64,000 nucleotides of DNA from Halobacillus halophilus (GTDB taxonomy: Bacteria > Bacillota > Bacilli > Bacillales > Halobacillaceae): the NCBI RefSeq assembly GCF_020171985.1, contig NZ_JAIVAL010000003.1, positions 1 to 64,000 on the forward strand. Reading direction: 5' to 3'. The position numbers and the translations under genes were made by a program. Position 1 is the stretch's first letter; every line of letters starts with the position of its first letter. Positions 1 to 8,259 of the stretch are shown here, in pieces. Below the pieces are notes generated by a model. That model was given only the letters and a program-made list of their open reading frames with translations. It was not told the DNA's origin and did not search any database.

Positions 1-90
1 GATCATGTTCATCCCGCAGAAGTCTTCATCGTCCCCCTCCGGACCTTGCGAAATAGGGAGCTCGAAATCATGTTTGAAACGTCCAGCCTT
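1..90 (-). repeat. Partial structured intergenic element, inverted copy (R0)
   Basis: The first 45 bases match the reverse complement of the left part of the element at 53701-53745, with a few substitutions. The window edge cuts this copy, so its full extent is unknown. It faces away from the fuller copy at 215-465. Confidence 0.6.
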
Positions 91-214
91 ATGACTCAGA
101 TAAACGTATAACAATTAGCCTATACGTGTAGATAATCACTGCTATAGAAGCTTTTGAGGCGGATCAAGCATCTCCCTACCGCTTATAGAAGGGTCCGTTC
201 ACCTTTCCATCATA

Positions 215-465
215 GGGTGGCGAAGGAAACGACGAGACTCCCGCACGGGAGAAGGAGCTAGGCGAGACCCCACAGAGAGTGATAACGACTGAGGAGGCTT
301 GTTGTTAAAGGAGGATCGACTAAAGTCGCCACGTCCTGTGGCAACGTCGATCGACCCTACGTCTAGTAGGGCCGCAGGAAAGCGAGTTGTTTCCGTAGCC
401 AGCCCCTCTCTAAATCAGCAACGGACCTAAGATATCTCGAAACTGGATCTTCAACTAATCTGCCC
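215..465 (+). repeat. Structured intergenic element (R1)
   Basis: Non-coding element with nested inverted repeats. A closing stem pairs 215-221 and 225-233 with 386-394 and 398-405. Internal stems are ATCGAC (315-320)/GTCGAT (346-351), GCCAC (328-332)/GTGGC (338-342) and CCCTAC (355-360)/GTAGGG (366-371). A tail near 436-465 resembles the tails of the copies near 53330 and 57960. The rest of 1-544 holds no convincing gene. Copies elsewhere in the window carry compensating base changes in these stems, which suggests selection on RNA structure or spread of a structured mobile repeat. Function is unknown to me. Confidence 0.75.
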
Positions 466-513
466 TTATGTTTAATAACCACCTCTTTATTTTCATGCAC
501 TTTAGAAATAAGA

Positions 514-542
514 AAGTCGCACGCTGGACGTGCGACTCTTAT
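514..542 (-). terminator. Intrinsic terminator after cstA
   Basis: Perfect 9-bp stem AGTCGCACG/CGTGCGACT with a five-base loop, flanked by T-rich sequence on both sides, directly after the cstA stop. Confidence 0.85.
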
Positions 543-544
543 TT

Positions 545-2281
545 TTACGCACTCTTTTGTACAGAGTCGCGATCATTCTTGAATATAGCTGAGGCAGCTG
601 TTAAGAGAATCCAGAAAGTGAAGACAAGTATGATGGCTCCAAACGTAAACAGCATCCAGTCACTGCCTTCAGCCCATGGCGCCCATTCTCCAAGTACCTG
701 AGTAATCATAGCCCATAAAGTCATGAACATGAGGAAAACCATCGGGATCATGGTTGGCCAGTAGCTTCGTCCCAGACGCTTCAGCCAAATGGATACGAGC
801 AGTAAACTAATACCGGCAAGCAGCTGGTTAGAAGTACCAAATAATGGCCATAGCAGATAGCCGCCGGAACCAAACCCTTTAGGTCCCTGAGGAATCAAAG
901 TCAGGGCTGCACTGGAAACTACGGCAACAGTAGTAGCTACATGCGTTTTCGTAAGAGGAGTTATCTTATATTCCGTTCCAAGTTCTGCAATAATATAACG
1001 CATTAACCGGACAGACGAGTCCAGCGTGGTTGCTGCGAAGCTAACCACAATAACGGAAACTATCGTTGAAGCGACTGCAACAGGAATTCCAAGACCCGCA
1101 GCGAGCTGACCCGCTCCCTGAATAAACACACCCAGTCCAGCACTGCTTGCAGCCGTGAAACTACTGTAAGTTGCTGTAAACTCTCCGGCTGTCGGGAAGA
1201 ACGTAACCACAGCTATAATAGCAACTAGCGCGAGCGCCCCTTCTCCTACGGACCCTAAGTAACCTACAAATCTGGCATCCTTTTCATTGTCCAACTGTTT
1301 GGATGAAGTACCGGATGATACCAGTCCGTGGAAACCAGAAATTGCTCCACACGCAATCGTAATGAACAGCAGAGGAAACCATGATGTCTCTGCTGTCGAA
1401 TTCGTCACCGGTGCTGTAATCTCAGGGTTCGTGAAAAGTAGTCCTAAATACAATAAACCAAGCCCGACAATCAGCTGGTGAGAGTTAATGTAATCACGCG
1501 GTTGAAGCAGTTTCCACACAGGAAGAGTCGAAGCAATATAAACATAAGCCATTAACACAACAATCCATACGAAAAAGGCCATGGATGTGGCACTAAGTCC
1601 AAAGGCCGACGATGCCCCTTCGCCCCCGAAATACTTCACTAAATCAATTTGCAATACAGGAACATAGCTTGCCACAATAGCTGCCAAGTACATAACGGCA
1701 AGCGCTACAATGGACGGAAGCAGCATATTCCCTTTTTTCTTATACACGCTGTAGCCGATCCAAATAGCCAGTGGAATTTGAATAAATACAGATAGTACGC
1801 TTGCCGGGAATGAAATAAACAAGTTGGCAATAACCCAGGCAAACACAGCGTTAACCATCAGTACTAATAATAGAATTATAAATAAAAACAGCACTTTCGC
1901 TTTTTGACCGATCAACTTGCTCGCCAGGGTACCTACTGATTGTCCCTTATTTCTCACCGATAATACTAACGTACCAAAATCGTGGACTCCCGCTGCAAAG
2001 ACAGTACCAAGCAGTACCCACAGAACTGCAGGAAGCCAGCCCCAATATACGGCAATAGCTGGACCAACAATTGGCGCAGCACCTGCAACAGATGTAAAAT
2101 GATGCCCCCAGAGAACAAATTTATTGGTCGGCACAAAATCGACCCCATCCTTATATTGATGGGCTGGTGTTACATAGTTCGGATCCAGCTTATAAATTTT
2201 CTCAGCAATAAATTTCGAATAATACCTGTAGCCGAGAATAAAAACAATACCCCCAACTACCGCAAGCCAAATACCACTCAC
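545..2281 (-). CDS. cstA: CstA-family carbon starvation protein (peptide/pyruvate-type transporter)
   Basis: 578-residue polytopic inner membrane protein of the CstA family, whose members import peptides or pyruvate when preferred carbon is scarce. Family signatures visible are the N-terminal region with YRYYSKFIAEKIYKLD, the stretch WGHHFTSVAGAAPIVGPAIA near residues 58-77, HDFGTLVLSVRNKGQSVG, and SGFHGLVSSGTSSKQL in the middle, with about 14-16 hydrophobic segments. The length fits the shorter CstA group, not the roughly 700-residue E. coli type. The start is a GTG preceded by AAGGAGGAGGAG. A sigma-A-like promoter and a consensus cre site lie upstream, so CcpA repression is likely. It stands alone, convergent to nothing, and ends in a strong terminator. 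Substrate is not decided by the sequence. Confidence 0.93.
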   Translation of the reverse strand: MSGIWLAVVGGIVFILGYRYYSKFIAEKIYKLDPNYVTPAHQYKDGVDFVPTNKFVLWGHHFTSVAGAAPIVGPAIAVYWGWLPAVLWVLLGTVFAAGVHDFGTLVLSVRNKGQSVGTLASKLIGQKAKVLFLFIILLLVLMVNAVFAWVIANLFISFPASVLSVFIQIPLAIWIGYSVYKKKGNMLLPSIVALAVMYLAAIVASYVPVLQIDLVKYFGGEGASSAFGLSATSMAFFVWIVVLMAYVYIASTLPVWKLLQPRDYINSHQLIVGLGLLYLGLLFTNPEITAPVTNSTAETSWFPLLFITIACGAISGFHGLVSSGTSSKQLDNEKDARFVGYLGSVGEGALALVAIIAVVTFFPTAGEFTATYSSFTAASSAGLGVFIQGAGQLAAGLGIPVAVASTIVSVIVVSFAATTLDSSVRLMRYIIAELGTEYKITPLTKTHVATTVAVVSSAALTLIPQGPKGFGSGGYLLWPLFGTSNQLLAGISLLLVSIWLKRLGRSYWPTMIPMVFLMFMTLWAMITQVLGEWAPWAEGSDWMLFTFGAIILVFTFWILLTAASAIFKNDRDSVQKSA

Positions 2282-2297
2282 AATACTCCTCCTCCTT

Positions 2298-2315
2298 TAT
2301 GTATGCGTTTCCATA
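2298..2315 (-). promoter_or_regulatory. cre site (CcpA operator) for cstA
   Basis: On the minus strand the 18-mer TATGGAAACGCATACATA fits the cre consensus WWTGNAARCGNWWWCAWW at every position. It sits between the -10 box and the ribosome site, the usual place for repression by transcription roadblock or start-site occlusion. Confidence 0.85.
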
Positions 2316-2323
2316 CTTCTGAT

Positions 2324-2353
2324 ATTATACTACAATTTTTTCCTATTCATCAA
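2324..2353 (-). promoter_or_regulatory. Sigma-A-type promoter of cstA
   Basis: Minus strand: TTGATG (2353-2348), 18-base spacer, TATAAT (2329-2324). The cre site begins about nine bases downstream of the -10 box. Confidence 0.75.
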
Positions 2354-2476
2354 CGCTGTTGACTGATTTATCAAAAAATTCAGCCGAATGTAGGAGGGTA
2401 TTGTCGATTGGAACTCTTAAAAAGGTTAGATAAATAGGAAGGGCGACTTAAATGCTTGGGAAACAGAAAATACCAT

Positions 2477-2522
2477 AAAAAAGCTTACAGTCTCCATTTG
2501 AATAAGAGCCTGTAAGCTAATT
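2477..2522 (-). terminator. Terminator of the gas vesicle operon
   Basis: AGCTTACAG/CTGTAAGCT stem with a 19-base loop, followed on the minus strand by TTTTTT. It lies directly after gvpU. Confidence 0.8.
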
Positions 2523-2531
2523 TATACCTAA

Positions 2532-2897
2532 CTATTCTGATGCAATACGGCCCAGGAAGAAGCCGTCAACTTGATCCATTCTTCCGCGCCAGAAGAACTG
2601 ACCTTCAGCGGGAGTAGGGCTTGAATCCCCATTATAAACTTGAGCATTTTTAAGATGAATATAGCTTACATCTTCTTGATTTTGATCCTCAGCATTCTGG
2701 CTTGCCTGGGAGAGCTTTTCACTAATTTGTTTTGAAACATCATTTCCCCCTTCAAAAGATTGACTGGCGGAATCGAGATATTTTTGAGCTGATACTGTTG
2801 TCCCCGTTACTAAAGCACCGTTAATGTTCAGCGTGATATCCAGGGAAAAACCGTGTTGGTTGGCAGCTTTTACATAAGTCATGAGTAAATCGTCCAT
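2532..2897 (-). CDS. gvpU: Gas vesicle protein GvpU
   Basis: 121-residue soluble protein in the last position of the operon, where GvpU lies in Bacillus megaterium. The sequence reads MDDLLMTYVKAANQHGFSLD at the start, then a compact beta-rich region (ITLNINGALVTGTTVSAQKYLDS) ending with RMDQVDGFFLGRIASE. This start/end pattern is the GvpU pattern as I recall it. Work on the B. megaterium protein reports that GvpU undergoes phase separation and controls clustering of gas vesicles, so the same job is inferred here. AAGGGAG precedes the ATG. It follows gvpT by 24 bases and closes the operon at a terminator. Confidence 0.85.
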   Translation of the reverse strand: MDDLLMTYVKAANQHGFSLDITLNINGALVTGTTVSAQKYLDSASQSFEGGNDVSKQISEKLSQASQNAEDQNQEDVSYIHLKNAQVYNGDSSPTPAEGQFFWRGRMDQVDGFFLGRIASE

Positions 2898-2921
2898 ATT
2901 ATCTTCTCCCTTCTATTATTA

Positions 2922-4247
2922 CTACTTTTCATTAGTAGTATCATCATTGGTTGATAGTGATGTTTTGTGCTTATTATTCTTGGAATCTTTGTTTCCATTA
3001 TTCCGTTCTTGGGAAGCTGCTACTTCTTCATGTGAAGAGTTTGCAATCTTCTCCTGGGTGTCTGAAGGCTGTGTTTCACTGTCAGCAGAATTTTCTTCTT
3101 GCTGTTTGCTGCCTCCAGAATTGCTAGACTGTTGGTTCTGTTTTGAAGAATTATTGTCTGGCTCAAACTGCTTAATTCCTGAAGAATTGCTTGCTTGGTT
3201 TTTGTTTTCTTGAGAATCATCTTTTGCCTGTTGTTGGTTATCCTCTGACCTGTTACTTGATTGCTGTGCTTCATTAGACGGAGTGGAATTGTTCTGCTCG
3301 TCCTGCTCTACTCTATTTTGAGAGCTGTCGGATTGCTGGCTGGTTTCTTCAGCTTTTCCGCTTGGCTGCTGCTGGTTATCCTCTGACGTGTTACTTGACT
3401 GCTGTGCTTCATTAGACGAAGCGGAATTGTTCTGCTCGTCCTGCTCCCCTCTATTTTGAGAGCTGTCGGATTGCCGGCTGGATTGGTCAGCGGTTCCGCC
3501 TGGTTGCTGTTGCGTTTCTTCTGACGTGTTGCTTGACTGCTGTGCTTCGCTAGACGGAGCAGAGTTGTTCTGCTCTCTTCTACTTTGAGAGCTGTTGTAT
3601 TGCTGGTTGGATTGACCAGCGTTCCCGTTTGGTTGCTGCTGAGTTTCTTCTGAGGTGTTGCTTGAATGATTCTGCTCATTATTATCCTGGGAACCACTGT
3701 CTGATTGTTGTTGATTCTCAATAGGATTGGTATTGATTAATGTCGTTTTGGAGCTTCCTTTTGCATCATCATTCTCAGATCTTCTAAATCTGCTTGCAAC
3801 ATCGCTGGTCCTTTCTTTCGTTTTATCTCTAAAACTCTTAAAGCTAGAACCTGCTTTAGAACTTGCTTCACTCACCTTCGTACTAGCACTTGAAGTAGCT
3901 TCTCCTACTCTACTACCGGCTTCACTAATTTTAGACCCAGCTATTGTACCTGCTTTACTAACTTTTGAACCAGCTTTACTTACGTTCTCCTTCAAAAAGG
4001 CTCGTTTACTTCTTCCTTCTTCTTCTTGATCACTTGAATGATGATTGTCCGCTTCTGAGTTAGCGTTTTGCTTCTCAGAGTTATTCTCATCATCAGAAGA
4101 TTTTAGTTTCTTAGCCGTCGTCATTAACCCGGCTGCCAAACCTATGGCGCTTCCAATGACGGCTCTTGATGTTTTACTGTTTACGTCAAATTTTGACTTC
4201 TTTGCACGGTCATCTTCATTCTGGAGACTGGTTTTTTTATCACTCAT
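2922..4247 (-). CDS. gvpT: GvpT-like gas vesicle protein with expanded low-complexity repeats
   Basis: 441-residue, strongly hydrophilic protein in the gvpT position. Residues 1-40 carry a short hydrophobic stretch (RAVIGSAIGLAAGLMTTAKK), as in GvpT/YtxH-like proteins. Residues about 85-145 have repeating SKAGSKVSEAGS-type units like LEA or apolipoprotein amphipathic repeats. The second half is Ser/Asn/Gln/Glu-rich and made of tandem units of 43, 46 and 46 residues beginning SSNTSEE or SSNTSED, plus a decayed fourth. It looks intrinsically disordered and is clearly longer than I expect for the B. megaterium protein. AAAAGGAGG precedes the ATG. Known role in the family is poorly defined; a scaffold or solubility function is inference. 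Homopolymer-rich coding here makes copy-number change likely between strains. Confidence 0.75.
   Translation of the reverse strand: MSDKKTSLQNEDDRAKKSKFDVNSKTSRAVIGSAIGLAAGLMTTAKKLKSSDDENNSEKQNANSEADNHHSSDQEEEGRSKRAFLKENVSKAGSKVSKAGTIAGSKISEAGSRVGEATSSASTKVSEASSKAGSSFKSFRDKTKERTSDVASRFRRSENDDAKGSSKTTLINTNPIENQQQSDSGSQDNNEQNHSSNTSEETQQQPNGNAGQSNQQYNSSQSRREQNNSAPSSEAQQSSNTSEETQQQPGGTADQSSRQSDSSQNRGEQDEQNNSASSNEAQQSSNTSEDNQQQPSGKAEETSQQSDSSQNRVEQDEQNNSTPSNEAQQSSNRSEDNQQQAKDDSQENKNQASNSSGIKQFEPDNNSSKQNQQSSNSGGSKQQEENSADSETQPSDTQEKIANSSHEEVAASQERNNGNKDSKNNKHKTSLSTNDDTTNEK
3240..3680 (-). repeat. Tandem coding repeat in gvpT (about 129-138 bp units)
   Basis: Three near-identical units encode SSN(T)SEE/D...EAQQ blocks of 43, 46 and 46 residues, with a decayed fourth block after them. 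DNA similarity between units is high, so the array is recent or kept alike by recombination. Confidence 0.8.
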
Positions 4248-4261
4248 GATTTGTCCTCCTT

Positions 4262-4576
4262 TTAATATCGACTGTTATGGCTCATATTTTTTTCTAACTG
4301 TTCTAAACGCTTGGAAAGCTGTTCGTTTTCTTTTTCTAATTCCTTGGTGTTTTGCTCAGCTGCTTTGGAGCTTAGGAATGGATCTGTTTCCCACCAGTCC
4401 ATACCGATTTCTTTTGCTTTATCTACAGAAGCAACAATCAGTCGAATTTTGATGGTCAATAATTCTACATCCGCTATACCGACTCTAATATCACCTGCAA
4501 TTACAACACCCTTATCTAAGACCGTTTCCAGTACATCTACGATACTATTAGACTGTGTGGACTGTTCGATAGCCAT
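4262..4576 (-). CDS. gvpJ: Gas vesicle protein GvpJ (GvpA-family)
   Basis: 104 residues. The first 65 form the GvpA fold signature: VDVLETVLDKGVVIAGDIRVGIADVELLTIKIRLIVASVDKAKEIG. The C-terminal part is a charged coiled-coil tail (KELEKENEQLSKRLEQLEKNM). GvpJ is a minor shell or nucleation protein, paralogous to GvpA and present in the vesicle's conical tips or assembly complex in better-studied species. The start has AAAAGGAGG at good spacing. It lies between gvpK and gvpT. GvpM would be an alternative name for such a paralog, but the position matches gvpJ of B. megaterium. Confidence 0.88.
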   Translation of the reverse strand: MAIEQSTQSNSIVDVLETVLDKGVVIAGDIRVGIADVELLTIKIRLIVASVDKAKEIGMDWWETDPFLSSKAAEQNTKELEKENEQLSKRLEQLEKNMSHNSRY

Positions 4577-4594
4577 GGGTTGAACCTCCTTTTA

Positions 4595-4894
4595 TTACAA
4601 TAAGTTTCCTAATGGACCCAGATCGATGTTCAAATCCTCATCTTCTAATTCGAAAATATCTTTAAGTTCATCCATTTTCACTTCCAGATTCATGAGGGCT
4701 ACCCCTAATTTCTCAATTTCTTCTTCCGTTAGGGTGCCGCCATCCACCCTTCTTATAGCATGGCGTTCCACAAGCTGGCGCAGTAATTCTATAACCGTTA
4801 AAACCAGCTGGGCGAGACCTTGTTCTGCCCCTTCTGGATCTAATTCAATCCGCCCGCTTTTAACCGGCTGATGCTCAAGATCGCTCTGTGACAT
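4595..4894 (-). CDS. gvpK: Gas vesicle protein GvpK
   Basis: 99-residue GvpK-family protein. Visible signature: RIELDPEGAEQGLAQLVLTVIELLRQLVERHAIRRVDGGTLTEEEIEKLG, the conserved core of the family, which is required for vesicle assembly. The start chosen is the ATG at 4894 (MSQSDLEHQ), preceded by AAAAGGAGG nine bases upstream; a longer in-frame start at 4918 lacks a ribosome site. The chosen start overlaps the end of gvpS by 20 bases, suggesting translational coupling. Confidence 0.92.
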   Translation of the reverse strand: MSQSDLEHQPVKSGRIELDPEGAEQGLAQLVLTVIELLRQLVERHAIRRVDGGTLTEEEIEKLGVALMNLEVKMDELKDIFELEDEDLNIDLGPLGNLL

Positions 4895-5135
4895 ATTCGA
4901 GTGCCTCCTTTTCTTCATCCATTCGTTCAGAGGAAATGGATTTTGCTCCTTGCTGGTTCGATTGCACCAAGGTTTCTACGGCTGAAATCAATACTCGTAA
5001 ATCCAGATAGACGAGATCAATCCCGGCAATGGAAATAACTAAATCTCCTTTAATAGCCACACCTTTATCCAGAACGGTATCCAGGATATCAATCAGAGAA
5101 ATATCTTTATTTTCATATTGCTCTCTTTCACTCAT
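4875..5135 (-). CDS. gvpS: Gas vesicle protein GvpS (GvpA-family)
   Basis: 86-residue GvpA/GvpJ/GvpM paralog: SLIDILDTVLDKGVAIKGDLVISIAGIDLVYLDLRVLISAVETL. B. megaterium names the paralog at this position GvpS. The ATG at 5135 is preferred over the adjacent GTG at 5138 because GAGGT lies at correct spacing. It starts just after the gvpL stop and its last codons overlap gvpK. It is a likely minor structural or assembly subunit. Confidence 0.87.
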   Translation of the reverse strand: MSEREQYENKDISLIDILDTVLDKGVAIKGDLVISIAGIDLVYLDLRVLISAVETLVQSNQQGAKSISSERMDEEKEALEYVTERS

Positions 5136-5138
5136 CAC

Positions 5139-5951
5139 TTAGACCTCGCTTTTTGAGAGATTGACAAAATGGTAAGCCGGCCACGGACCGGTCACTTCGA
5201 ATTTCCAGCCGGCATGCTGGTGCTCGTTGTTTGCTGTTGTCACTTCTTCTAAAAAGCCCTCCACCTGATCTAAAGGAAGTAGAAAAGCGCTGTTCCAGCA
5301 CATCTCTTCGTCTTTACCTGTGACATCTTTATTCCACGTCTTTTTCACCACATCCTGATCACAATACGTGCTCAATTTATCGTGAAAGCTTTTAGAAAAA
5401 GAATTTAGTTCTTTTTCTACTTGTTCATCTACCAGCTGGTCCAGCTTTTTACGCTGCAAGTACTGTTTTCCCTTAGACATACTTTCAATTTCTTCTTTTT
5501 TCTCTTTTATCGTTAAATCATGCTCGGCTACTTTCTCTCTTAAAGAAGGCCGATCACAATAAATTTTCAAGTTCCATTCTTCTTTTCCTTTAAGATTATC
5601 AAGTAATTGAACCCAGTCTCCTGCGTAGGTACTCACCATATCTTCGAGACTATTTTCGCTTTGATAGATCGTACAAAACTTCATGGGAATAATCGTTGTC
5701 CGCTCTCGCAATTTGATTAATGTCTCGTGATGATGAAAAGCTTTATCTTTCACCCATTCCATATCCTTCGTTTTTTCTTCAAGGACTTTCTCGCCATAAT
5801 TTTTCTCCTCAACACGGCAAATTACGGTCGCACATTGATCAAAATTGATCGTATGAAGCACGTGCTCGCCATCGATACCTATCAAATCGGAAAAAGGCTG
5901 CTCTTCTTTTTGATGAGGTATAATGCCATATAAATAAATTAGTTCGCTCAT
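5139..5951 (-). CDS. gvpL: Gas vesicle protein GvpL (GvpL/GvpF family)
   Basis: 270-residue GvpL/F-family protein. It begins MSELIYLYGIIPHQ, has the central HHETLIKLRERTTIIPMKFCTIYQS block typical of the family, a charged helical middle, and ends GWKFEVTGPWPAYHFVNLS, the family's C-terminal signature (TGPWPAY). These proteins bind GvpA monomers and act in assembly; some are found in vesicles. Paralog of the gvpF product two genes upstream, sharing the same end motif. Position: between gvpG and gvpS. Confidence 0.92.
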   Translation of the reverse strand: MSELIYLYGIIPHQKEEQPFSDLIGIDGEHVLHTINFDQCATVICRVEEKNYGEKVLEEKTKDMEWVKDKAFHHHETLIKLRERTTIIPMKFCTIYQSENSLEDMVSTYAGDWVQLLDNLKGKEEWNLKIYCDRPSLREKVAEHDLTIKEKKEEIESMSKGKQYLQRKKLDQLVDEQVEKELNSFSKSFHDKLSTYCDQDVVKKTWNKDVTGKDEEMCWNSAFLLPLDQVEGFLEEVTTANNEHQHAGWKFEVTGPWPAYHFVNLSKSEV

Positions 5952-5969
5952 CTCTCAAACTCTCCAATC

Positions 5970-6224
5970 CTATCGCCGTTTCGTCATTTCCTCCCATTGC
6001 TCAAGCTCCATTCTCTTGGCAATTTCATATCGCTCGAGCAATTCCTCTTCCTGTGCTTCGTAAACGTCCTGTGAGATCTCATCCAGTTCATACATCATCT
6101 GAAGATTGACAAGCTTCTTCTGAATATGATCCAGGTCATACATTTCTTTATCCACTTCTTCCTTAACGTGCTCGCCGACTTTAACAATCAAATCAATCGG
6201 GGAAGTGAATAGTTTATGAATCAT
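5970..6224 (-). CDS. gvpG: Gas vesicle protein GvpG
   Basis: 84-residue acidic helical protein: MIHKLFTSPIDLIVKVGEHVKEEVDKEMYDLDHIQKKLVNLQ. GvpG family members are short, start with a hydrophobic helix and end in a charged coiled coil, as here. The ATG overlaps the gvpF stop by four bases (ATGA), so the two are translationally coupled. It is required for vesicle formation in characterised systems. Confidence 0.9.
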   Translation of the reverse strand: MIHKLFTSPIDLIVKVGEHVKEEVDKEMYDLDHIQKKLVNLQMMYELDEISQDVYEAQEEELLERYEIAKRMELEQWEEMTKRR

Positions 6225-6985
6225 GACGTTTCCTCCACTTTCAATTTAATATTTATGAAATTATAAGCAGGCCACGGCCCCGTATATTTAAATTCCATTC
6301 GGTCTTTCCAGCGTTCATGAAGTTCATTTACTTTTTCATCAAACGCTTTTTCTTTGTCACGATCAATCAAATAAGCACCATTTAACAACATCCTTTCTCC
6401 AACCGTTTCGTTAGATTTCGAGGATACAGACAACCTTACAAGCGGGGTATGAATCTCTTTTTCAATTTCTGTTTTTAAGTTGTTAAAGAAATCCTGGGCC
6501 ATTTCACCGAGTTTAATCCGGTCAAAATAACCAGCGGCTTCCGATTTACTCGAGACCGTTTCTTTTTGCTTCATTACTTTGTTACTTTTATTAACTTGGT
6601 CTTCGAGCCATTCTTTTCTCCCCACCACTTTTAGCCCGATTTCGATTTTGTTTTCAACTTCAGGAAAGAGGCGGGCTAACTGAGGATATAAATTTTCAAG
6701 AAGGACTTCTGTATCTTCCCGGGTCTGGAATACGTTTCCGAAACTAATGGGTACCACAGAGGATTCACTTTCCATCACCCGGGAAATAACATTTTGGTGA
6801 GTCATTAAATGATCTTTTTTCGGAGTGTATATTTTCACCGGTGCTTCAGCGGCTACCATCGCAGCATCTTTATAATGGATGGTAAAAATAGAACGCTCTT
6901 CACCTTCAAATTCAATAGTGCCAAAATCTTTTTCTTCGTTTGTTTGAATGCAGCAAAATACATAAATACCTAATTCTTCAGCCAT
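6221..6985 (-). CDS. gvpF: Gas vesicle protein GvpF (GvpL/GvpF family)
   Basis: 254 residues, GvpL/F family. N-terminal MAEELGIYVFCCIQTNEEKDFGTI, central block TPKKDHLMTHQNVISRVMESESSVVPISFGNVFQT, and C-terminal MEFKYTGPWPAYNFINI are the family landmarks. GvpF is thought to chaperone GvpA during assembly and has been located at the inner surface of cyanobacterial vesicles. GTAGGAGG lies ten bases before the ATG. It overlaps gvpG by four bases. Confidence 0.92.
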   Translation of the reverse strand: MAEELGIYVFCCIQTNEEKDFGTIEFEGEERSIFTIHYKDAAMVAAEAPVKIYTPKKDHLMTHQNVISRVMESESSVVPISFGNVFQTREDTEVLLENLYPQLARLFPEVENKIEIGLKVVGRKEWLEDQVNKSNKVMKQKETVSSKSEAAGYFDRIKLGEMAQDFFNNLKTEIEKEIHTPLVRLSVSSKSNETVGERMLLNGAYLIDRDKEKAFDEKVNELHERWKDRMEFKYTGPWPAYNFINIKLKVEETS

Positions 6986-6999
6986 ATCTTCTATGCCTC

Positions 7000-7908
7000 C
7001 TACACCTTTTTACATGCCTCTATAATTTTTTCCTGGAGAGCTTCTTCTTGGTCGTCCGTGCATAAATCCAAGGTGAAGTATGTGATATCAAGACAAAGCT
7101 CCTGAAACTCTTGATCATTTCCATCAATCGTCAGTTGATATCGTTTTGCTACATCCGCGATCATGATCGATGCACGTAAACTTAAAGACGAATCACGGTT
7201 GTTACATAAGCTTTTTACCCGATGGACAAAACCTACGATGGCTTTTGCTTTGTCCTGATCAATATTCGTCCGTTCAGCCACGATAGTGGTTTCTGCTTCT
7301 TGATCCAGTGATTTCAAAGGCAGCGATATCATACGATCCAGAAGGGCGTCCTGTGTTTGATACACACCGACATATTCAGCTGGGTTACTGGTGAAAATGA
7401 TGGAAAAATCCGGGTGAACTCTTATATGGGAATCCTTCCGCTTCGTTCCATATAGGGGTAGGATTTTTTCTTCCAAAACGGATAAAAATAGGTTGTTAAC
7501 TTCCGGCTGGGACCTTGTAAATTCATCATAAACAACGGTGTACCCGTTTTTTACAGCTTCATATAAACGGCCTGAAACCCATCCTTCCGTAATGTTTTCC
7601 TCAACTTTTCTTACGGTCCGCACATAATTATCGTTTACTTTTTTACGATTGTAGCCTTTAAACGCTCCAATTAATTCAGCGTTTGATAAACTCTTATTTC
7701 CACTGATTAACACGACAGGACGTTTTCTGGTTTTAGCGATATGAAGAGCCAGCGTCGTCTTTCCGATTCCTGTCGGCCCCGTAAAGTGAACTGGATAACC
7801 TAACGATAAATACCGCTGTGAACGCTTAATCAAATTTTGAAAGAAGGGATGGGCGTAAACGCCTTGATCTTCTTGGGGTTCAGCTTTTGTTTCCGTTAAC
7901 TTTGTCAT
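7000..7908 (-). CDS. gvpN: Gas vesicle AAA+ ATPase GvpN
   Basis: 302-residue MoxR-like AAA+ ATPase. Walker A is GPTGIGKTTLALH, Walker B VVYDEF, sensor region IIFTSNPAEYVGVYQTQDALLDR, and the MoxR-type arginine region follows. GvpN helps vesicles grow to full width in studied organisms. The ATG at 7908 is preferred over the GTG at 7914, which abuts the ribosome site GGAGGGG. It lies between the GvpO-like gene and gvpF. Confidence 0.94.
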   Translation of the reverse strand: MTKLTETKAEPQEDQGVYAHPFFQNLIKRSQRYLSLGYPVHFTGPTGIGKTTLALHIAKTRKRPVVLISGNKSLSNAELIGAFKGYNRKKVNDNYVRTVRKVEENITEGWVSGRLYEAVKNGYTVVYDEFTRSQPEVNNLFLSVLEEKILPLYGTKRKDSHIRVHPDFSIIFTSNPAEYVGVYQTQDALLDRMISLPLKSLDQEAETTIVAERTNIDQDKAKAIVGFVHRVKSLCNNRDSSLSLRASIMIADVAKRYQLTIDGNDQEFQELCLDITYFTLDLCTDDQEEALQEKIIEACKKV

Positions 7909-7925
7909 TTCCACCCCTCCGTTTC

Positions 7926-8192
7926 TTAATGTTCTACTTCAATTTTCTCTTCTAAATCACTGCGGTAACGTAAGCTTATTCGGGAAAAACCGGTTACTTC
8001 ATGGTTGTTATCTAAAAACACTTCATAAAGTCCAATCATTTGATCATTAGCGTACTTTTTCATATATTCTTTTTCTTCAATTATTTCAACTAATGCTCTC
8101 CAACCATCATCCTGCTTCTTAGCAGAAATAATTTTGTGAGGAGGAGCGATATTCTGATTGAAAAATTGAGTAACGTTGTCTAACAGTTTCAT
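7926..8192 (-). CDS. gvpO: GvpO-family gas vesicle protein (gvpR position)
   Basis: 88 residues. The stretch GWRALVEIIEEKEYMKKYANDQMIGLYEVFLDNNHEVTGFSRISLRY has the conserved pattern of GvpO C-termini (GWr..vEvvE...YEV.LD..G...g..R..RY). In B. megaterium the gene between gvpB and gvpN is called gvpR, so either name could apply. Its exact role is unsettled; halophilic GvpO influences GvpA level or assembly. AAAGGCGGG precedes the ATG. Confidence 0.75.
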   Translation of the reverse strand: MKLLDNVTQFFNQNIAPPHKIISAKKQDDGWRALVEIIEEKEYMKKYANDQMIGLYEVFLDNNHEVTGFSRISLRYRSDLEEKIEVEH

Positions 8193-8259
8193 ATGGATTG
8201 TCCCGCCTTTCTACTGAATAGATAGAGAAGGGGTTGGTAAAAACCAACCCTCCACTACT

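Noticed and set aside
3727-4029. Hydrophobic 100-codon frame opposite gvpT
   Set aside because: Mirror of the biased codons of gvpT on the other strand; no ribosome site and gvpT is well supported.
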